A stretch of DNA of 64,000 nt from Synanceia verrucosa (GCA_029721515.1 CM056569.1:11488007-11552006), one strand, 5' to 3'; numbered from the stretch's first letter, positions 35,530 through 47,559 are shown. Translations and numbers: made by a program. Notes: generated from the letters alone by a model not told the origin.

Positions 35530-35768
35530 CCAGTGGCGTGCATAGACTTTTTGAAGGGCAGGGATGAAAAGAAAAAAAGGGCACCTACAGTGCATTTTCA
35601 TCACTGAAGATCAGCTTTATCAAGGACACTTTAGGTTGCATTTTTGCCCTCTAAGAGTGTATTTTATCATTTTTTTAAACAGCCAAGAGGGCAGTTTAGT
35701 GCACACTAAACACACATTTTTGCCTCCCAAGAAAGCACTTTTGCATGTTTTTTTTTTTTTCAACACGA
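35530..35768 (+). repeat. Dispersed fish repeat, copy A
   Basis: It begins CCAGTGGCGTGCATAGACTT and includes GGGCACCTACAGTGC and AAGAGGGCAGTTTAGTGC, then a T-tract. Its core (35663-35768) aligns with the reverse complement of 50270-50373 (shared TTATCAT, AGAGGGCAGT, TTTTTGCCTCC, then a T-rich end). Confidence 0.55.
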
Positions 35769-36599
35769 GGACCCCCACCCTTCCCACTGTTGCTGGAAAT
35801 ATCCAGCACACTCCTCTGCAGAAATACGGAGTTAGCAGGAGAATCCATTCTGTAGGGAACAATGGCAGAGAAAATGCAGCCCAAAATATCACTTCCAGTG
35901 TTACTTCTGATGCCTCACCCTGCTAAACAGGCAAAGAGAAGAAAGAGGGAGGCAGAAGAGTCTGCGACGAAACAGGCTCTTCTGGTTTGGCCTCTGGCTT
36001 TAACCAGAGTCAACATTGGTGGCAACACTGAAGCATCTGAAGGGCCTGAAAAGTGATGTTTGTCAACTTAGCTACTTTTGTAGCTTGTATTAATACAATG
36101 TTAACATTAGCTGAGAGGAGTTGCCACTTTTAAATCTTGCTAGCTAGTTAGCATGACTGCACCAGATTATCTTATGGTTTGCTGAGCAATTTAATGGAAA
36201 AATGCATTCTTAGATAATCATAATGTGTTTTCCTGTTTTGCTTTCCTGATTGCTTTTGTAATTAAAACAGACATGAAAAGTATCTAATTACATACATTTT
36301 GGTACAATTGGGTATTGACGGGTTAAAACCTTGCATCTCATTGTAGGTAGTTTGGTAAACTAGTTTGGTAGTTTGGCTGCTGAGAGCCAGAAGTGAAGGG
36401 CCATTTATCACCCAGCAACATCCCATAATGGGGTACTTAGACTTATGATACTGAGTGCAGATTTTGGATTTTTTTTTAAAAACAGTCTATCTAATTCAGT
36501 AGGGATGAGGGTAAAAAATAATTTGAGTTAAAGTGAAACATGAAGCTTTAAGTGTTTTTAGAAGACGCAACACTTAAATGCTAATGATGACACTTTCAA

Positions 36600-37260
36600 A
36601 TTACTGTAGAGCGGTGTTTCCCCTCTCCCTCTCCCCTGACTAGAGGTTGCCAGCTTGGCTGCAAGATCCAACAGGAACAGAAAGCGTTACAGTGAATGAA
36701 AAGCAGCCACATTGGGCATCACCATGGACACTTAGAAGGAGTGAAATGTGCCAGAGAGCTGTGGAGGGCTGGGGTAAAGTGAGCGGAGCTCCCGGGCAGT
36801 GGACGGGGTATGTGGTGAGGATTGCTGCTGCCTGGCCGCTTTCAGTCGTCTCCATCTTTCAAAGTCATCTCCTATACAAATCCTTGTTTTATTTTGGACT
36901 TTGTCACAACGTATTTCGGATTCATAACGAGATCTTTTAGGTTTCGTAACGTCAGACATTATTTATCCGACACGTTTGTAGCTGCAGCTGTGGTAACTAG
37001 AGCAGAACTGGCAACCCGGATGCTGACACTCTACTGACTTGGTGATTGGGAGATAGGTGGAGGGTGGCGCATCAGACCAAAACACAACATGACAACATCA
37101 ACATCAGTTGAGCGCTGCAACTGGGCTTTTTCAATGAGAATATCCTGGCTGGACTACTGTTGTCAGTGATATAAGTATTTGAAATGAACATGATTTCTTA
37201 ATGTCTGGTGATATATCAGGGCCATTTTATGATTACAGTTCTTACATATTGTACCTTTAA
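36600..37260. mobile_element. Likely non-autonomous DNA transposon, right end visible
   Basis: The right edge ACATATTGTACCTTTAA (37244-37260) is the usual terminus of an abundant fish element family with TTAA-type ends. The internal sequence (GGCTGGACTACTGTTGTCAG, GATATATCAGGGCC) is also familiar from fish genomes. I did not find a matching left terminus, so the start is approximate. Confidence 0.4.
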
Positions 37261-38812
37261 AATTGGCCTGCACAAAAAAAGTGGGCCTGACTCTCTTGAC
37301 TCCCACAGCATCTCTGCAACCTCTGCAAAAGATGGTGAAACCTACCAGACTGGTGACAGGGAGTGGAGAAAGAAGAGAAAGACAAAAAGATATCAGCAGA
37401 CAAAACACTGACTTCTTAAACCTGACTTAAGCTGCCTCTAAAGAAGCCAACAATATTGAGAAAATAGCTGATTCATAAATGACAATTCTGCTTCACCAAG
37501 TGCTGCACTGTACCGGAGGCGTCATAGTGTTTTTCCACTATATTCTGTTAATGGTTCGGTACAGCCTGGGAACAGTGTAAGTGTGCTGAGACAGCATCCT
37601 TTTCTATCTGACTCTAGTCCACTTTTAAAGGCTGCTGGGTGTATTGGCTCTGCTGTTGCTACACGTGCATTCAGATGGTGCATACCTGACTGGTTTAACT
37701 ACAGAAACATGCAGCGACATTTACTTCGCATGTCTCAAGCAAGGACAGTATTGAAATATAGATTAGTCATCAGTCCATGAGGCTTTAGCAGGAGTCTATT
37801 TTTGTGCCCCAGGATGATACCTGCTCTGAGCAGAGGGAATAAGACAGAAGACTTAAGAAAACCTGATTAAAGATCAATTCCCCTCATGAAGTTCTGACTG
37901 AAATCCAAATTCATCCTACCCTGTGACAGCAAAATACCGTATAACGGTTAACTACATCCCTCTTACATTGTTAGTGAACATCTCCATGACTGAACACGGG
38001 AGTGATCTATGTTTAGTGTACTTAATTGATTATCCATTCCTTCCTCGCTTCCACAACCTGAAAGTAAATGAGCTAGTCCAATACACTGGCTTCTAATGGA
38101 CATAATGGCTCAACGGCTTTTGTGTCACATTACATCACACATACATACTACATTATGAAACAATACTGTTTCATTTATCAATTCCCAATTCCCAAAACGC
38201 ATTGTACGTAAAGTATGCACAATCACATTTGTCTTACATAAGCAAAGAAAGAGAGGAATCATAGTTAATTAAATTTCAGCATTGTTTTCAAACTAATGCT
38301 GGCTACTAAAGAAAAACATCCATCCCATAACTGCACTGTGGAGGCTTTAGAAGGAGTTTAATATAGTGAAATGATTGATATGATTCATAATCATAATCTT
38401 GAAACCAAACTTAATAGGAAAATAGACCATTTTCAACAATGCCAGACTTTAGAAACGGTTTGGTCGAACTTCTGACCAGTGGTGAACAACCATATGCTCC
38501 AGAGAAGCATTTGCATGCAGCTTGAGTTCTTACGATATTTCCTGATTAGCAGCACACTTTCACAGAGGAGGGAATTAATCAGCTTGCGTCATTTTTGTTT
38601 GTAATGAACACCTGCACCTATTTCATCTCCATCTGTTGCTGAAGCGCTCAAGGCTTTGACCTTATTACGATGTCTGGACTGATAATCCGTCAGAATGTGC
38701 CATTCAAATCTTAAATCAGGTTAAGGAGGAAGTGCAGGCAGATGGCTCAAACGAAAAAGAAAATCACTTTGTGTATTTTGCTTGTTAAAGTTTTTTTTCT
38801 CTTAATTCCAGC

Positions 38813-39041
38813 TCAGTCATTTGCTAGAAGTACTGGTGGACTACTTTTTACAGTATTTCCTTCTTTCTTCAGGCTCTTCAGGCACTTGTCAAGCCTTTTG
38901 ATGCACAGTGTCACATCTTCCTGAGTGATGCCCACAGCTGAGGCAGCATTAAGGTAAGGACAGGGGTACGCCTCAGAGTGCGACATGAAGCCTCGGAACG
39001 TGTGTCCGCTTATGGTCTGCTCCTTCCCTAGTGGTATTACC
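38813..39041 (-). CDS. sepsecs: sepsecs exon 12 (C-terminus and stop)
   Basis: It encodes VIPLGKEQTISGHTFRGFMS, then YPCPYLNAASAVGI, then a short tail ending VLLAND and TGA. The tail lacks the longer acidic extension recalled for the human protein. Confidence 0.94.
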
Positions 39042-41148
39042 CTGGAAAAATGGGTGGAAAACAAGGATAATGTATGCATACTAGGAAACAACTATAATTT
39101 TTTTCCACTATTACCTGGTTAAAGGGTTAGCTATTCATTTGAAAAGCAACTGCTTTTATTTAAAGAAAACCATTTGTAATGAACACAGCACAGTCACTTT
39201 CAATATGGTGGACAATGTCATAAATCGTGCAAAAAAATATTTGTTCCAGGGTGACAATTTGCAGAGGCGCACAAAGATAAGCAGTACTAATTATGACACA
39301 AGCATTGCAAAAATGCAACAATAGCAACACGTACGCTGCAAGTTTTCACCACATCAATGCACTTAAATGTGAAATCAATTACTGACTAGCTATTAGGACT
39401 ATGGGTATGAGAGAGACCATTTTGACAGAGAAATGCATTGTAATAAAATCCAGCTCCCTTGCACAGCCTTCATGAGTAGAACGGAAAAAACATTCAAATT
39501 TAAAAAACATAAAATGAACGTGCATTTAAAGCTGTTAACACAATACAAGCATGACATAACCCAAATAAATCATTCATTCTGGATATTTGAAATATTTAGA
39601 TGGGCTCCGATGTTTGGTCTTATTGTACAAAACAAATGACAGAAAGCATTTTGGTATTTTTGCAGCTATGGGGCAGAAGGAAACGATGAAGGATTGATAG
39701 AGCCTCCTCCCTCCTGCCATGAAAAAAACACTGCCAGTGGGAGGATGAACACTATTTGTGCTGGCTGTCCCTGTGGGCTGTATGGAAACATCTTGATAAA
39801 TAAGGAGGCGGTCCTCATAGGAAGGGCAGTCTAATCATCTAAAGTAGTTTCCGCTCCACCAGATTCAGTAGATCCATCTGGCTGATTGCTTACTTCCACT
39901 GGCCATTTTGTTTGGCAACGCAGATGCATCCCCACATTTTTGAGGATGCAGATAAACATAAGATCCTCTATGTTTCCATTTCCTGGCCAGATTAGGGCCC
40001 ATGCACTTTTAGTTTTCCTACCTGGCTCCCGACACTTGCCGGGTGAACAACATGGAGCCCAGTTGAGTCACCGCCTTGTCGCTCTCGGCTTGGAGGCCAT
40101 CCAGAGACATGGCTGGATGAGAGAGGTGCCACACCCAACACAAATACACAACTGATTAGATGGAATATCCAGGATGAAAGAAATGTACAAATATGGGGTG
40201 AAAAAATGTTGCATTCGTGTCTCAAGATAAACAAAGTAAATGGACAGTCTGCAGACCTGCTGGTCTGCAATAGTACAGTGAGCTTACCCAGTGAAATGGG
40301 GTTATGTGGGGTGTGAAGCAATCTCTCCCCGTGTGCAGAGGCTAGACTCTTCAGCTCCTGAGCCAGGAACAAATAAATCTCCTGCAGGACATGCAGACAC
40401 AGAGGAGAGGCAAGTAGAGACAGAACGAGAGGGAGCAGGGGCCATACAAAAGAACTATATATAGAAGCACAATGCTCCTTTCACACTCTGCCACAGTGCT
40501 ATTTTAGCAGCAGCAATTTTTGCACATTAAGCAAATCTACCTGCAAGCAGACTGGTCAATGTCTAAACCCCTCCCTTCCCCCTTTACTCATTTGCCTGAC
40601 TGTGTGCGTTTCCCTCCAAGCTTCAGCTCAAGCAGTGTGTCCACTTCCTCTGCCTCCTCACAGGATCTTCACTCACATCACACATCCACCTCTGGGATCA
40701 ACTGGAGAGGCAGGGGAGGAGGAACACATGCTTTTATTCTGGGTTTTAACATTTGAACAAAATGCTGACAAAGTGTTTTTGGTTCCAAGTTTTGAAGCAG
40801 TGTGTGGAACACTGAAGGTGATGAAGCTGACAACAACAAATCACAGTGATTTTGTTGTCAGCTACCACCACCAGATTCCCCAGTGAAGCATCACACATTA
40901 GAGATCTGCTTCTGCAACTGTGTGTGCGTGTCTGCTGCACACTCTGCTGACTCATACTTTCCTTATTTGAAAACATCAAGGAGGAAAATATTTTCTCTGT
41001 CATGAGTCAAACACAAACAGCATTTCAATGATGTCAAGTATCTCCAAGTGTTCCTTGTTTGCTAATAACAATGGATGACTTTATTATCCCAAGAGAGGAG
41101 GAGCACAAGCGGTGGACAGAGTGCACAGCCACGACTCTGCAGACAATA

Positions 41149-41199
<51 letters not shown>

Positions 41200-42364
41200 T
41201 GAACCATTAGAAAAAAAACAAAACACATCATCTGCTGGTTCTTTGTCATATCAAGACATTTACATGGCTACATGAAGCTGTAAATGAATCTCAACAGATG
41301 AAATGTCTGAATTATTTAAAGCTTTTAAACCTGAGGAATTCACTCAGTTCTGCAGACACTATGGAGAACTAGTCCTGTGCATTAATTATGCATAATGTGG
41401 ACCAAGAGAAATCAATAAGCCTTGATGGCATCGGGTCATGCGAGAGGCCGGAGGTATTTCCTAGATGTATATTTCTGCCATGGTGTCAGTTTCACGCAGA
41501 TCGCATTTTGGGTACTGTATGCCATCCCGTAATGAGTCATTTTTAGGATCAGGTCCAGAACTCTATCAGAGGTCCTCTCTGAAAAATGTCCTTCTTCAGC
41601 TTTTGGACATTAAAGAAGAGTCATGTCTTTGTGAGCATTGACAGAAACAGATATGGCTCAGTACATTTCCAGTAGCTTTGTGGTGGAGCAGCTCAGAGGT
41701 GTGAGAATGCTGCAGTGCCTATACCGTCTGAAAAGGGGGATGGTGCATTGTGAGCAATTCAGCTTTAAAGAAGGGAGCCGCCAGGGAATGTTTTCAGAAA
41801 CTTCTGGATCAATTTTATCTTCCTATAGCACACTCCTCCCTCTACAAAGCTTGTTCAAGTTGAAAGTCTCTTTCCTCAGTGTGAATGCAGGTAAAGAGCT
41901 CTACACAATGACATACACAGTCATAGCATGTGATCCACTGCAATTCAATACAACTTATGTAAGCTGTTCTGTTCAGTCTTCAGGGGGAAAATGTTGACAC
42001 AGCACACAGAAACATATTCAGTCTGACACTGCCGCAGTATTTTTATATCACTTCATGTTTTTCTTATCATGCTATCTGGAAACATCTTGCACACAACACA
42101 CCCTGAAATACATGACAAAATCACATCGAGCATTGTAAGGTCACCTTTCTTTCAGACAGGAGTTTCTTGTAGCCGTTGGCTCCCAGAGTGAGAAGGGTAA
42201 TGAGGACGTCCAGGGAAGGTGACGCCGATGCTCGACCTGAACGAAAGAAGGCAAACAAGTGACTTTGTCAAGCAGCAATAGAAACCAGTCTGATCTGTGT
42301 TGAACCTGATATTAAGTTTATTATCCGCTCCTCCTACATGAACATTTTAACAACATTTGTGGCC

Positions 42365-42429
<65 letters not shown>

Positions 42430-45400
42430 TGAAACATGTTCTACTAGACTTCAGATAATAAAAGAATGGAACAAGGTAAAAACAAACGTTTTTTTCATGC
42501 TGAAATAGTCTCTTCTTTCATTTGAGCTATTCTGTGTTTTCAGAGTCATAGGACAACATATTCTGTGGGACTTGAAAGATGACTCAAAATGGGCAAAAAC
42601 TGGCATAAAGGACATTATTATTGTCATTATTTATGTCATTAGCTGGTTCATAGCTCTAAAATTATTCAGAATTAATCAGTTGTAGAGTGCTTGTCATATA
42701 GAGATAATCATTTCAATAAAATAATAAAGACACCTGCATAATATCACTTTAAGAAGCTCAGCTGTAGTATTTCAACACTCACCTGGGTACATCTTGCTTA
42801 TCTCCTGTATGAAGGACTCATCAAAACCTGCGATAATGGCGCCACCTACTGGAACCATAAAGTTCTTGTCCAAGCTCTGTACAAAAGCATCAATTCTTCC
42901 AACACGAGCACCCTGATGAAAACAGCCAACATAAAAAAAAAATAGTCAGATGCTTTAGAAACACCAGGGACAGCTCGACCAGGGGTGAGTGATACCAACC
43001 TGTTCTATAAGGTGCATGCATTTGGATGACTGGACGCCGTATGCATTGTTAACTATGTGGGGAATGTTATGTTTGGCACACATAGCAGCCAGCTCCTCAA
43101 GCCTACATGTCAAGATAACAAAAGACAGATAACATCATTTCATTCATCCAGAACATTCTATAAGGGTGGAAATGAAGAAATGATTTTACCTGTCAGGGAC
43201 CCGCGGAGCAAAGCAGGACGTTGTTGAATGAACACACAGGATGTTCTCGGCTCCAAGCTCCTCCATCTTGAGCTCGACTGCTTCTAAGTCTGTCCGCAAC
43301 TCCTCGCCCTCAAGGACGTTCTCCACCACCACCGGTTCAAAGCCTGATGACCCAGTCAGATATGAGCAAAAGAAAGAGGAAGATGACTGGGTGTGTGACT
43401 CGTGTCACCTGTGAACAGGATGTAAGGGTGACAGGGTATTAGATACTGAGGCCATTATCACCTGCTGTGATCATAGCTTTGAAACAGGACTTCTGGTCGA
43501 TGCGAGGCCAAATGATGTAACGAGCCTTGGGTCTTCGATGGCGAAGGGTTAGGAAGCACAGAGTCAAGCTCATTCCTGTTGCCATGGGAACGACAAAGCA
43601 GCTCGCCACACTCCGGATACCTGTTACCCAGAAGAAAGTCCAGTTTATGATGCTCAGCCTGTGAAAACATCAATATTCTTTTGCTCTGCAATGCAAATTA
43701 TCTTGTTTTAAGAGTTCATTTATGATTTTAAGTGTTCAACTTTCAATTTTATCACCTGTTTAAGAAACTTTATTAAGTGACATTAATGAAATATAGTGTC
43801 TGGATCTTGTTTCTTGGGAACCCCTTTTTCACAGTGTGGATAAGCCTTAGTTTGCCAAAGTTTGAGAAAAATAATCCTGATGATGTCATCAGAGAGTAGC
43901 TTCACGTATCAAAAAACAAACAGGTGGTGTTTAAAAGACGTGGGCATTTAGGAGGGTCTAAAGAAAGATGTCACTGTGTTGCATTATAGGAAATATATTT
44001 TGAGTGACTGGAGGATGATTATGTTAGTACTTCTATGTTTCTCATCAAAGCACATCTTTAAGTGGGTTAAAATTGAACAAAGATTCCAACATTACCTGGC
44101 ACACATATCAACTGCTCTTGCAAAGTATATGATGCCATTAGTTTGAATGCTAAACACATACACACCTGAGAGCTTTAAGATGTCTAACACAACTGAATTG
44201 GTCAGCTTGTTAAGCAGACTGGATCCTGCAGCTTTGGGCTGAATGGCAGCGATGTCACCTGACCGGCCTATGCCATGGATCAACCTGCATAAAACAGCTG
44301 AATGTCACAACAGGAACCATTAAACAAACTCCTAAACTGTTAAGCATTAAATACAGATACTCCACTGGTCACCAGTGAAAACATGTGACTCGAACTTCTA
44401 AATATAATTCAGTAACTGTGTTGAGAAGAGCCTGATCAGAGAAATAAAAAAGGATTCATTTTAATTTGTTGACGATTACAGAAAATATAATTTGCTGTTT
44501 TTATACATCTAAACATATTTATTTTTTAAAAATATGCATTCATTGCATAGTTTGTATTTTGAAGTTACACCCTACCTCAGTAATGATTTTTTTTGTCTGA
44601 GATATAATTACAGGAATCTTTTTCAGACAATTTGTCTGCAAGCTCACTCTGTTAAAAAAATCATGAGAAAATTGCATCGTTAAACCAGTATCGGAAATTG
44701 TATCGTGAGTTGAGCACAACGTAACATCTTGACAGTGTAATTCAACATTATCAGACGTTATGAAGTCAATGTCAAACTTGAACCTGTAATGTCGTCTTGC
44801 CACAAGGCTGGACGCCACCCGGCCTTCCCTCTCGCCTACGCCACAGTTGCCGAGGAAGTTGTTGCTGTCCATCACAGCTAGTTCATTCAGGAAGAGCTCG
44901 ATGGTGCTCTCACTCCATCCCTCCTCTGGACACTTACGCTGCAACACACACAGCATGAAAAGCAGAAGAATCGACAGTGACCTCAGTGACTGCGAGCAAA
45001 CACTGAGGCAGCTGTAGACTTTACCTGCTCCAGTAAGTGTCGGATGAGCTGCTCATGGCTACGACGCGCCTGGCTCCCCTGTCGGATGTAAGAGGATGAC
45101 ACTATCTTCTCACTCAGACTGAAGTTCTCACTGTTCATCTCTGTGAAAAATAAACACATTATGTCACCATACAGCCAGATTTTAGCTTTATCCTAATGGC
45201 ATATACTGTATGTATGTTAACCAGTAAGTAAAAAATACAGAGTGCGATAAAAAGATGGAAACCAAAGAGCACAAACAACTTTACTTTTCAGCCGTAGATG
45301 TTACCAATTCTCAAATGAATGTAATAAATTTGTTTACTTTTACTTGTTTGAGTAAAAAGTGTCTCAGCCAATATATCATTATCAGATTAATAGAAAGCTG

Positions 45401-46106
45401 TACTACATTACTTTATGGAAATGTAGGACCTAATGCTATTTCAGACTGACCCATGGTAGAGACTGAAGGGTCAGGATATATCAAATAAAATAAAAAGCCT
45501 TTATTTTCAAAACATGACAGTGCATCCAAAGAAATTAGGAGAGCTGCTCCACAAAAAATAGTCAAGATTAAAAATTAAACAGCTAAAACATGAATAATGT
45601 TTTGTAAAAAAATAAAAATAATGTTTACAGTGTAAGGCACAGTTATTGCTACAATAATACAATAATATAATATATGCATGATACTGTGACATGCCAAATA
45701 AAATGACTGTAGATTGTATCAACATAAGGAAAATAGCCTTATGCATTAGTGAGCATTAGAGCAGCAGGGATGTGGAGAAATAAAAAGAAAAAGCTACATT
45801 TCTATTTAACTACATTGCTACCCAATTCAATGTGAGCCAGGGTAGCTTCATGTCTGTTTGCATGTCTTTCCCTTTAGCCACAACGTAACACCAATGTAAC
45901 AGTATTAACCACCCTCTGAGTTACAAATACGTTTTAAAAACATTAATAAATAAAAGTTAGCTGGTGACAGTTTGATAACCTGCTACTTTGAGTTCTTCAT
46001 GCTACGTCTTAAGGCTAGCAAAGCTGCTAGCAGCTGCTAAGCTAAGCTTGTGTTTTCAAGGGAGGAAAGAGGGCTGCTTAGCTACATGATTTATTATCTG
46101 CTTACC
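38813..46106 (-). CDS. sepsecs: sepsecs, O-phosphoseryl-tRNA(Sec):selenocysteinyl-tRNA synthase
   Basis: SepSecS is a cytosolic tetrameric PLP enzyme that converts Sep-tRNA(Sec) to Sec-tRNA(Sec) using selenophosphate, the last step of selenocysteine synthesis. Coding exons 45025-45138, 44784-44938, 44166-44284, 43462-43620, 43190-43343, 43000-43102, 42783-42912, 42145-42236, 40288-40381, 40022-40112 and 38813-39041 join to 479 aa plus stop. Residue numbering runs level with human: Arg75 (GERE), Arg97 and Gln105 (HGIGRSGD...IQPK), PLP Lys284 (SLDKN), Arg313 and Arg398 (FTRQ) all fall at the expected numbers. The acidic C-terminal tail is about 20 residues shorter than human. A 5' non-coding exon ends at 46106. 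One donor (after 44784) is weak. Confidence 0.97.
39042..40021 (-). other. sepsecs last intron
   Basis: About 1 kb, AT-rich, nothing recognised. Confidence 0.6.
40022..40112 (-). CDS. sepsecs: sepsecs exon 11
   Basis: It encodes AMSLDGLQAESDKAVTQLGS then MLFTRQVSGAR, including Arg398, which reads the tRNA discriminator region in the human enzyme. Confidence 0.95.
40288..40381 (-). CDS. sepsecs: sepsecs exon 10
   Basis: It encodes EIYLFLAQELKSLASAHGER then LLHTPHNPISL. It ends CTGG|GTAAGC, phase 1. Confidence 0.94.
40382..42144 (-). other. sepsecs intron 9
   Basis: A 1.8-kb intron holding an imperfect hairpin at 40825-40863 and a (TG)n tract at 41151-41198. Open frames here lack family resemblance. 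Confidence 0.6.
41151..41198. repeat. (TG)n microsatellite
   Basis: An uninterrupted tract of about 24 units, ending GTGAGT. Confidence 0.95.
42145..42236 (-). CDS. sepsecs: sepsecs exon 9
   Basis: It encodes RASASPSLDVLITLLTLGAN then GYKKLLSERK; its first Arg is 313. Confidence 0.95.
42367..42427. repeat. (TA)n microsatellite
   Basis: About 30 perfect TA units in the sepsecs intron between exons 8 and 9. It is self-complementary. Confidence 0.95.
42783..42912 (-). CDS. sepsecs: sepsecs exon 8 (PLP lysine)
   Basis: It encodes GARVGRIDAFVQSLDKNFMV then PVGGAIIAGF and ISKMYPG. Lys284 in SLDKN is the Schiff-base lysine. Confidence 0.97.
43000..43102 (-). CDS. sepsecs: sepsecs exon 7
   Basis: It encodes LEELAAMCAKHNIPHIVNNA then YGVQSSKCMHLIEQ. 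NNAYG contacts the cofactor in this fold type I family. Confidence 0.95.
43190..43343 (-). CDS. sepsecs: sepsecs exon 6
   Basis: It encodes FEPVVVENVLEGEELRTDLE and later ILCVHSTTSCFAPRVPDR, a strictly conserved block near the PLP site. Confidence 0.95.
43462..43620 (-). CDS. sepsecs: sepsecs exon 5
   Basis: It encodes IRSVASCFVVPMATGMSLTL, then RHRRPKARYIIWPRIDQKSC and FKAMITAG. Confidence 0.95.
44166..44284 (-). CDS. sepsecs: sepsecs exon 4
   Basis: It encodes LIHGIGRSGDIAAIQPKAAG then SSLLNKLTNSVVLDILKLSG, with substrate-phosphate residues Arg97 and Gln105. Confidence 0.95.
44784..44938 (-). CDS. sepsecs: sepsecs exon 3
   Basis: It encodes RKCPEEGWSESTIELFLNEL, MDSNNFLGNCGVGEREGRV and ARRHYR. 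It includes Arg75. It ends AG|GTTCAA, a non-consensus donor; the next exon supplies G to complete Arg90. Confidence 0.92.
45025..45138 (-). CDS. sepsecs: sepsecs exon 2 (first coding)
   Basis: The ATG at 45136-45138 starts MNSENFSLSEKIVSSSYIRQ, then RRSHEQLIRHLLEQ, matching the N-terminal arm that contacts tRNA(Sec). 38 codons; donor GTAAAG. Confidence 0.95.
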
Positions 46107-46190
46107 TCAAAACTTTCCTGCTTTTCAAGCCTTCAGTACGCCTCTCAACTGTCAACTACCATGAGAGCAGACATGAGCAGGAAGTAGGAG
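46106..46190 (-). promoter_or_regulatory. sepsecs 5' non-coding exon and promoter side
   Basis: A good donor (TTTTGAG|GTAAGC) ends a GC-richer stretch at 46106. Exon 2 opens with CACAG|AG then ATG, so an intron in the 5' UTR is implied. ACTTCCTGC (ETS-like, minus sense) lies near 46180. The transcription start is not known. A 9-codon uORF lies at 46145-46174. Confidence 0.55.
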
Positions 46191-47559
46191 GAGAGGAGGA
46201 CGTCACCTCTTCTTGTTCGGTGGTGTTTTAGGGCAGCTTGTGTCCTTAGTGCTGCATTACTGCCATCCTCTGGAGTCAGTCAGCTGCTACAGTCCAGAGC
46301 ACAGTGTGCTGGATGGATGTGAGGATGCTCAGTGTTTTCTGCCTTGTCTACTTACACCTCACTACAGCATGCTCTTTAAGCCTAATCACCTTCTATCACC
46401 ATTAGCTTCTATTTTCTATTTCCACCCTATTTCTCAATGCCCACTAAATATATACATGTTTTGACAAGAAAATACACTTTTTATTAGATTTATTAGAGCA
46501 CCTGTCCTGTCTCAAAAACCATCCAGCATCATGACAGGCTTTAATTCAGACTTGTTCTTCCTCACTGAGTTCAAGAGTGATCAATTTCAACTAAATTCAT
46601 GGTTTTAACCCAAATTTCAGCCACAACACTCATTAATCAAGAATAACTTACAACCACAGATTTTTTTTTTCTGTTCAGGAATGCAAGTAAATAACTGTAA
46701 TTAGGCATCATATTCAAATAATAATAATAATGTGCTTTACTATTTTTTTCTATTTTTGTAAAACATTCATGAATGACAACATTTATAATATTTTAGCATT
46801 AAAGACATCATTTTGATTAAAGCGCTTGCACATACTGGTGGATTAACCATTACAGAAACTTAAAAAAAAAAGTAATAATTTAAGGCTGTGGTGGCAAAGA
46901 TCTTATACTGAGTGGTGGTCTAATGAATTTGTTAAGCACTGTACATGCATTACTATGGCTCCAGTGCCACTAATACTTCTAGTTCTGTCTCACAAAAACA
47001 TGACATGTGGTGTTCTCTCTCTTTCTCAACAAGTCTGCAGCACATTTTTGGGGCGGGTTTTTATAACTTCTCAAAGTCATCGAACAGTTAATAGGAGCCG
47101 TTTTTATTCAGACATAGCAATGAAATTTCTCTTCATGCCTCAACTTGAACGGACACAGTAAAATATGCTGAGTTATTTTTTTTATTTACCCTATTTCGTT
47201 TCCTTACAATGGGATGGTCTCATGCACTGATGCATGGATGTCTGGTTTACATGACACTGAATAGTGGACACGATAAGGGTCATAATAATAATAATTCACA
47301 ATCACCAACTCCTTCCTTTCAATCGCCAAGATTCCTGGAAGTCACATGACCTGGGAGAGTTGTTCCTGTGACAAATACTGACTGTTTTCAGTGTTCATCC
47401 TATTGTGTCACTTCAGATACATGAAAATGTCCTAAAACTACTCAACTTGTGTACGTGAATATTAATTAGATTGCTGCAACGACTAATACACTTTTATTTA
47501 AAATTGTTTAGAGACAGACTTTCACATTCACTTTTTCACTTGAAGTTTATCTTATCTTT

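Larger units (their letters stand above)
35201..38812. other. Spacer between lgi2 and sepsecs
   Basis: About 3.6 kb with no gene recognised. It contains a dispersed repeat copy at 35530-35768 and a region at 36600-37260 whose right edge looks like the terminus of a fish non-autonomous DNA transposon. The right part should include the sepsecs 3' UTR. Confidence 0.65.

Noticed and set aside
44660..44760. Stretch around CCAGTATCGGAAATTGTATC in a sepsecs intron that resembles a degenerate fish repeat
   Set aside because: Similarity is only a vague impression and no termini or second copy are visible.
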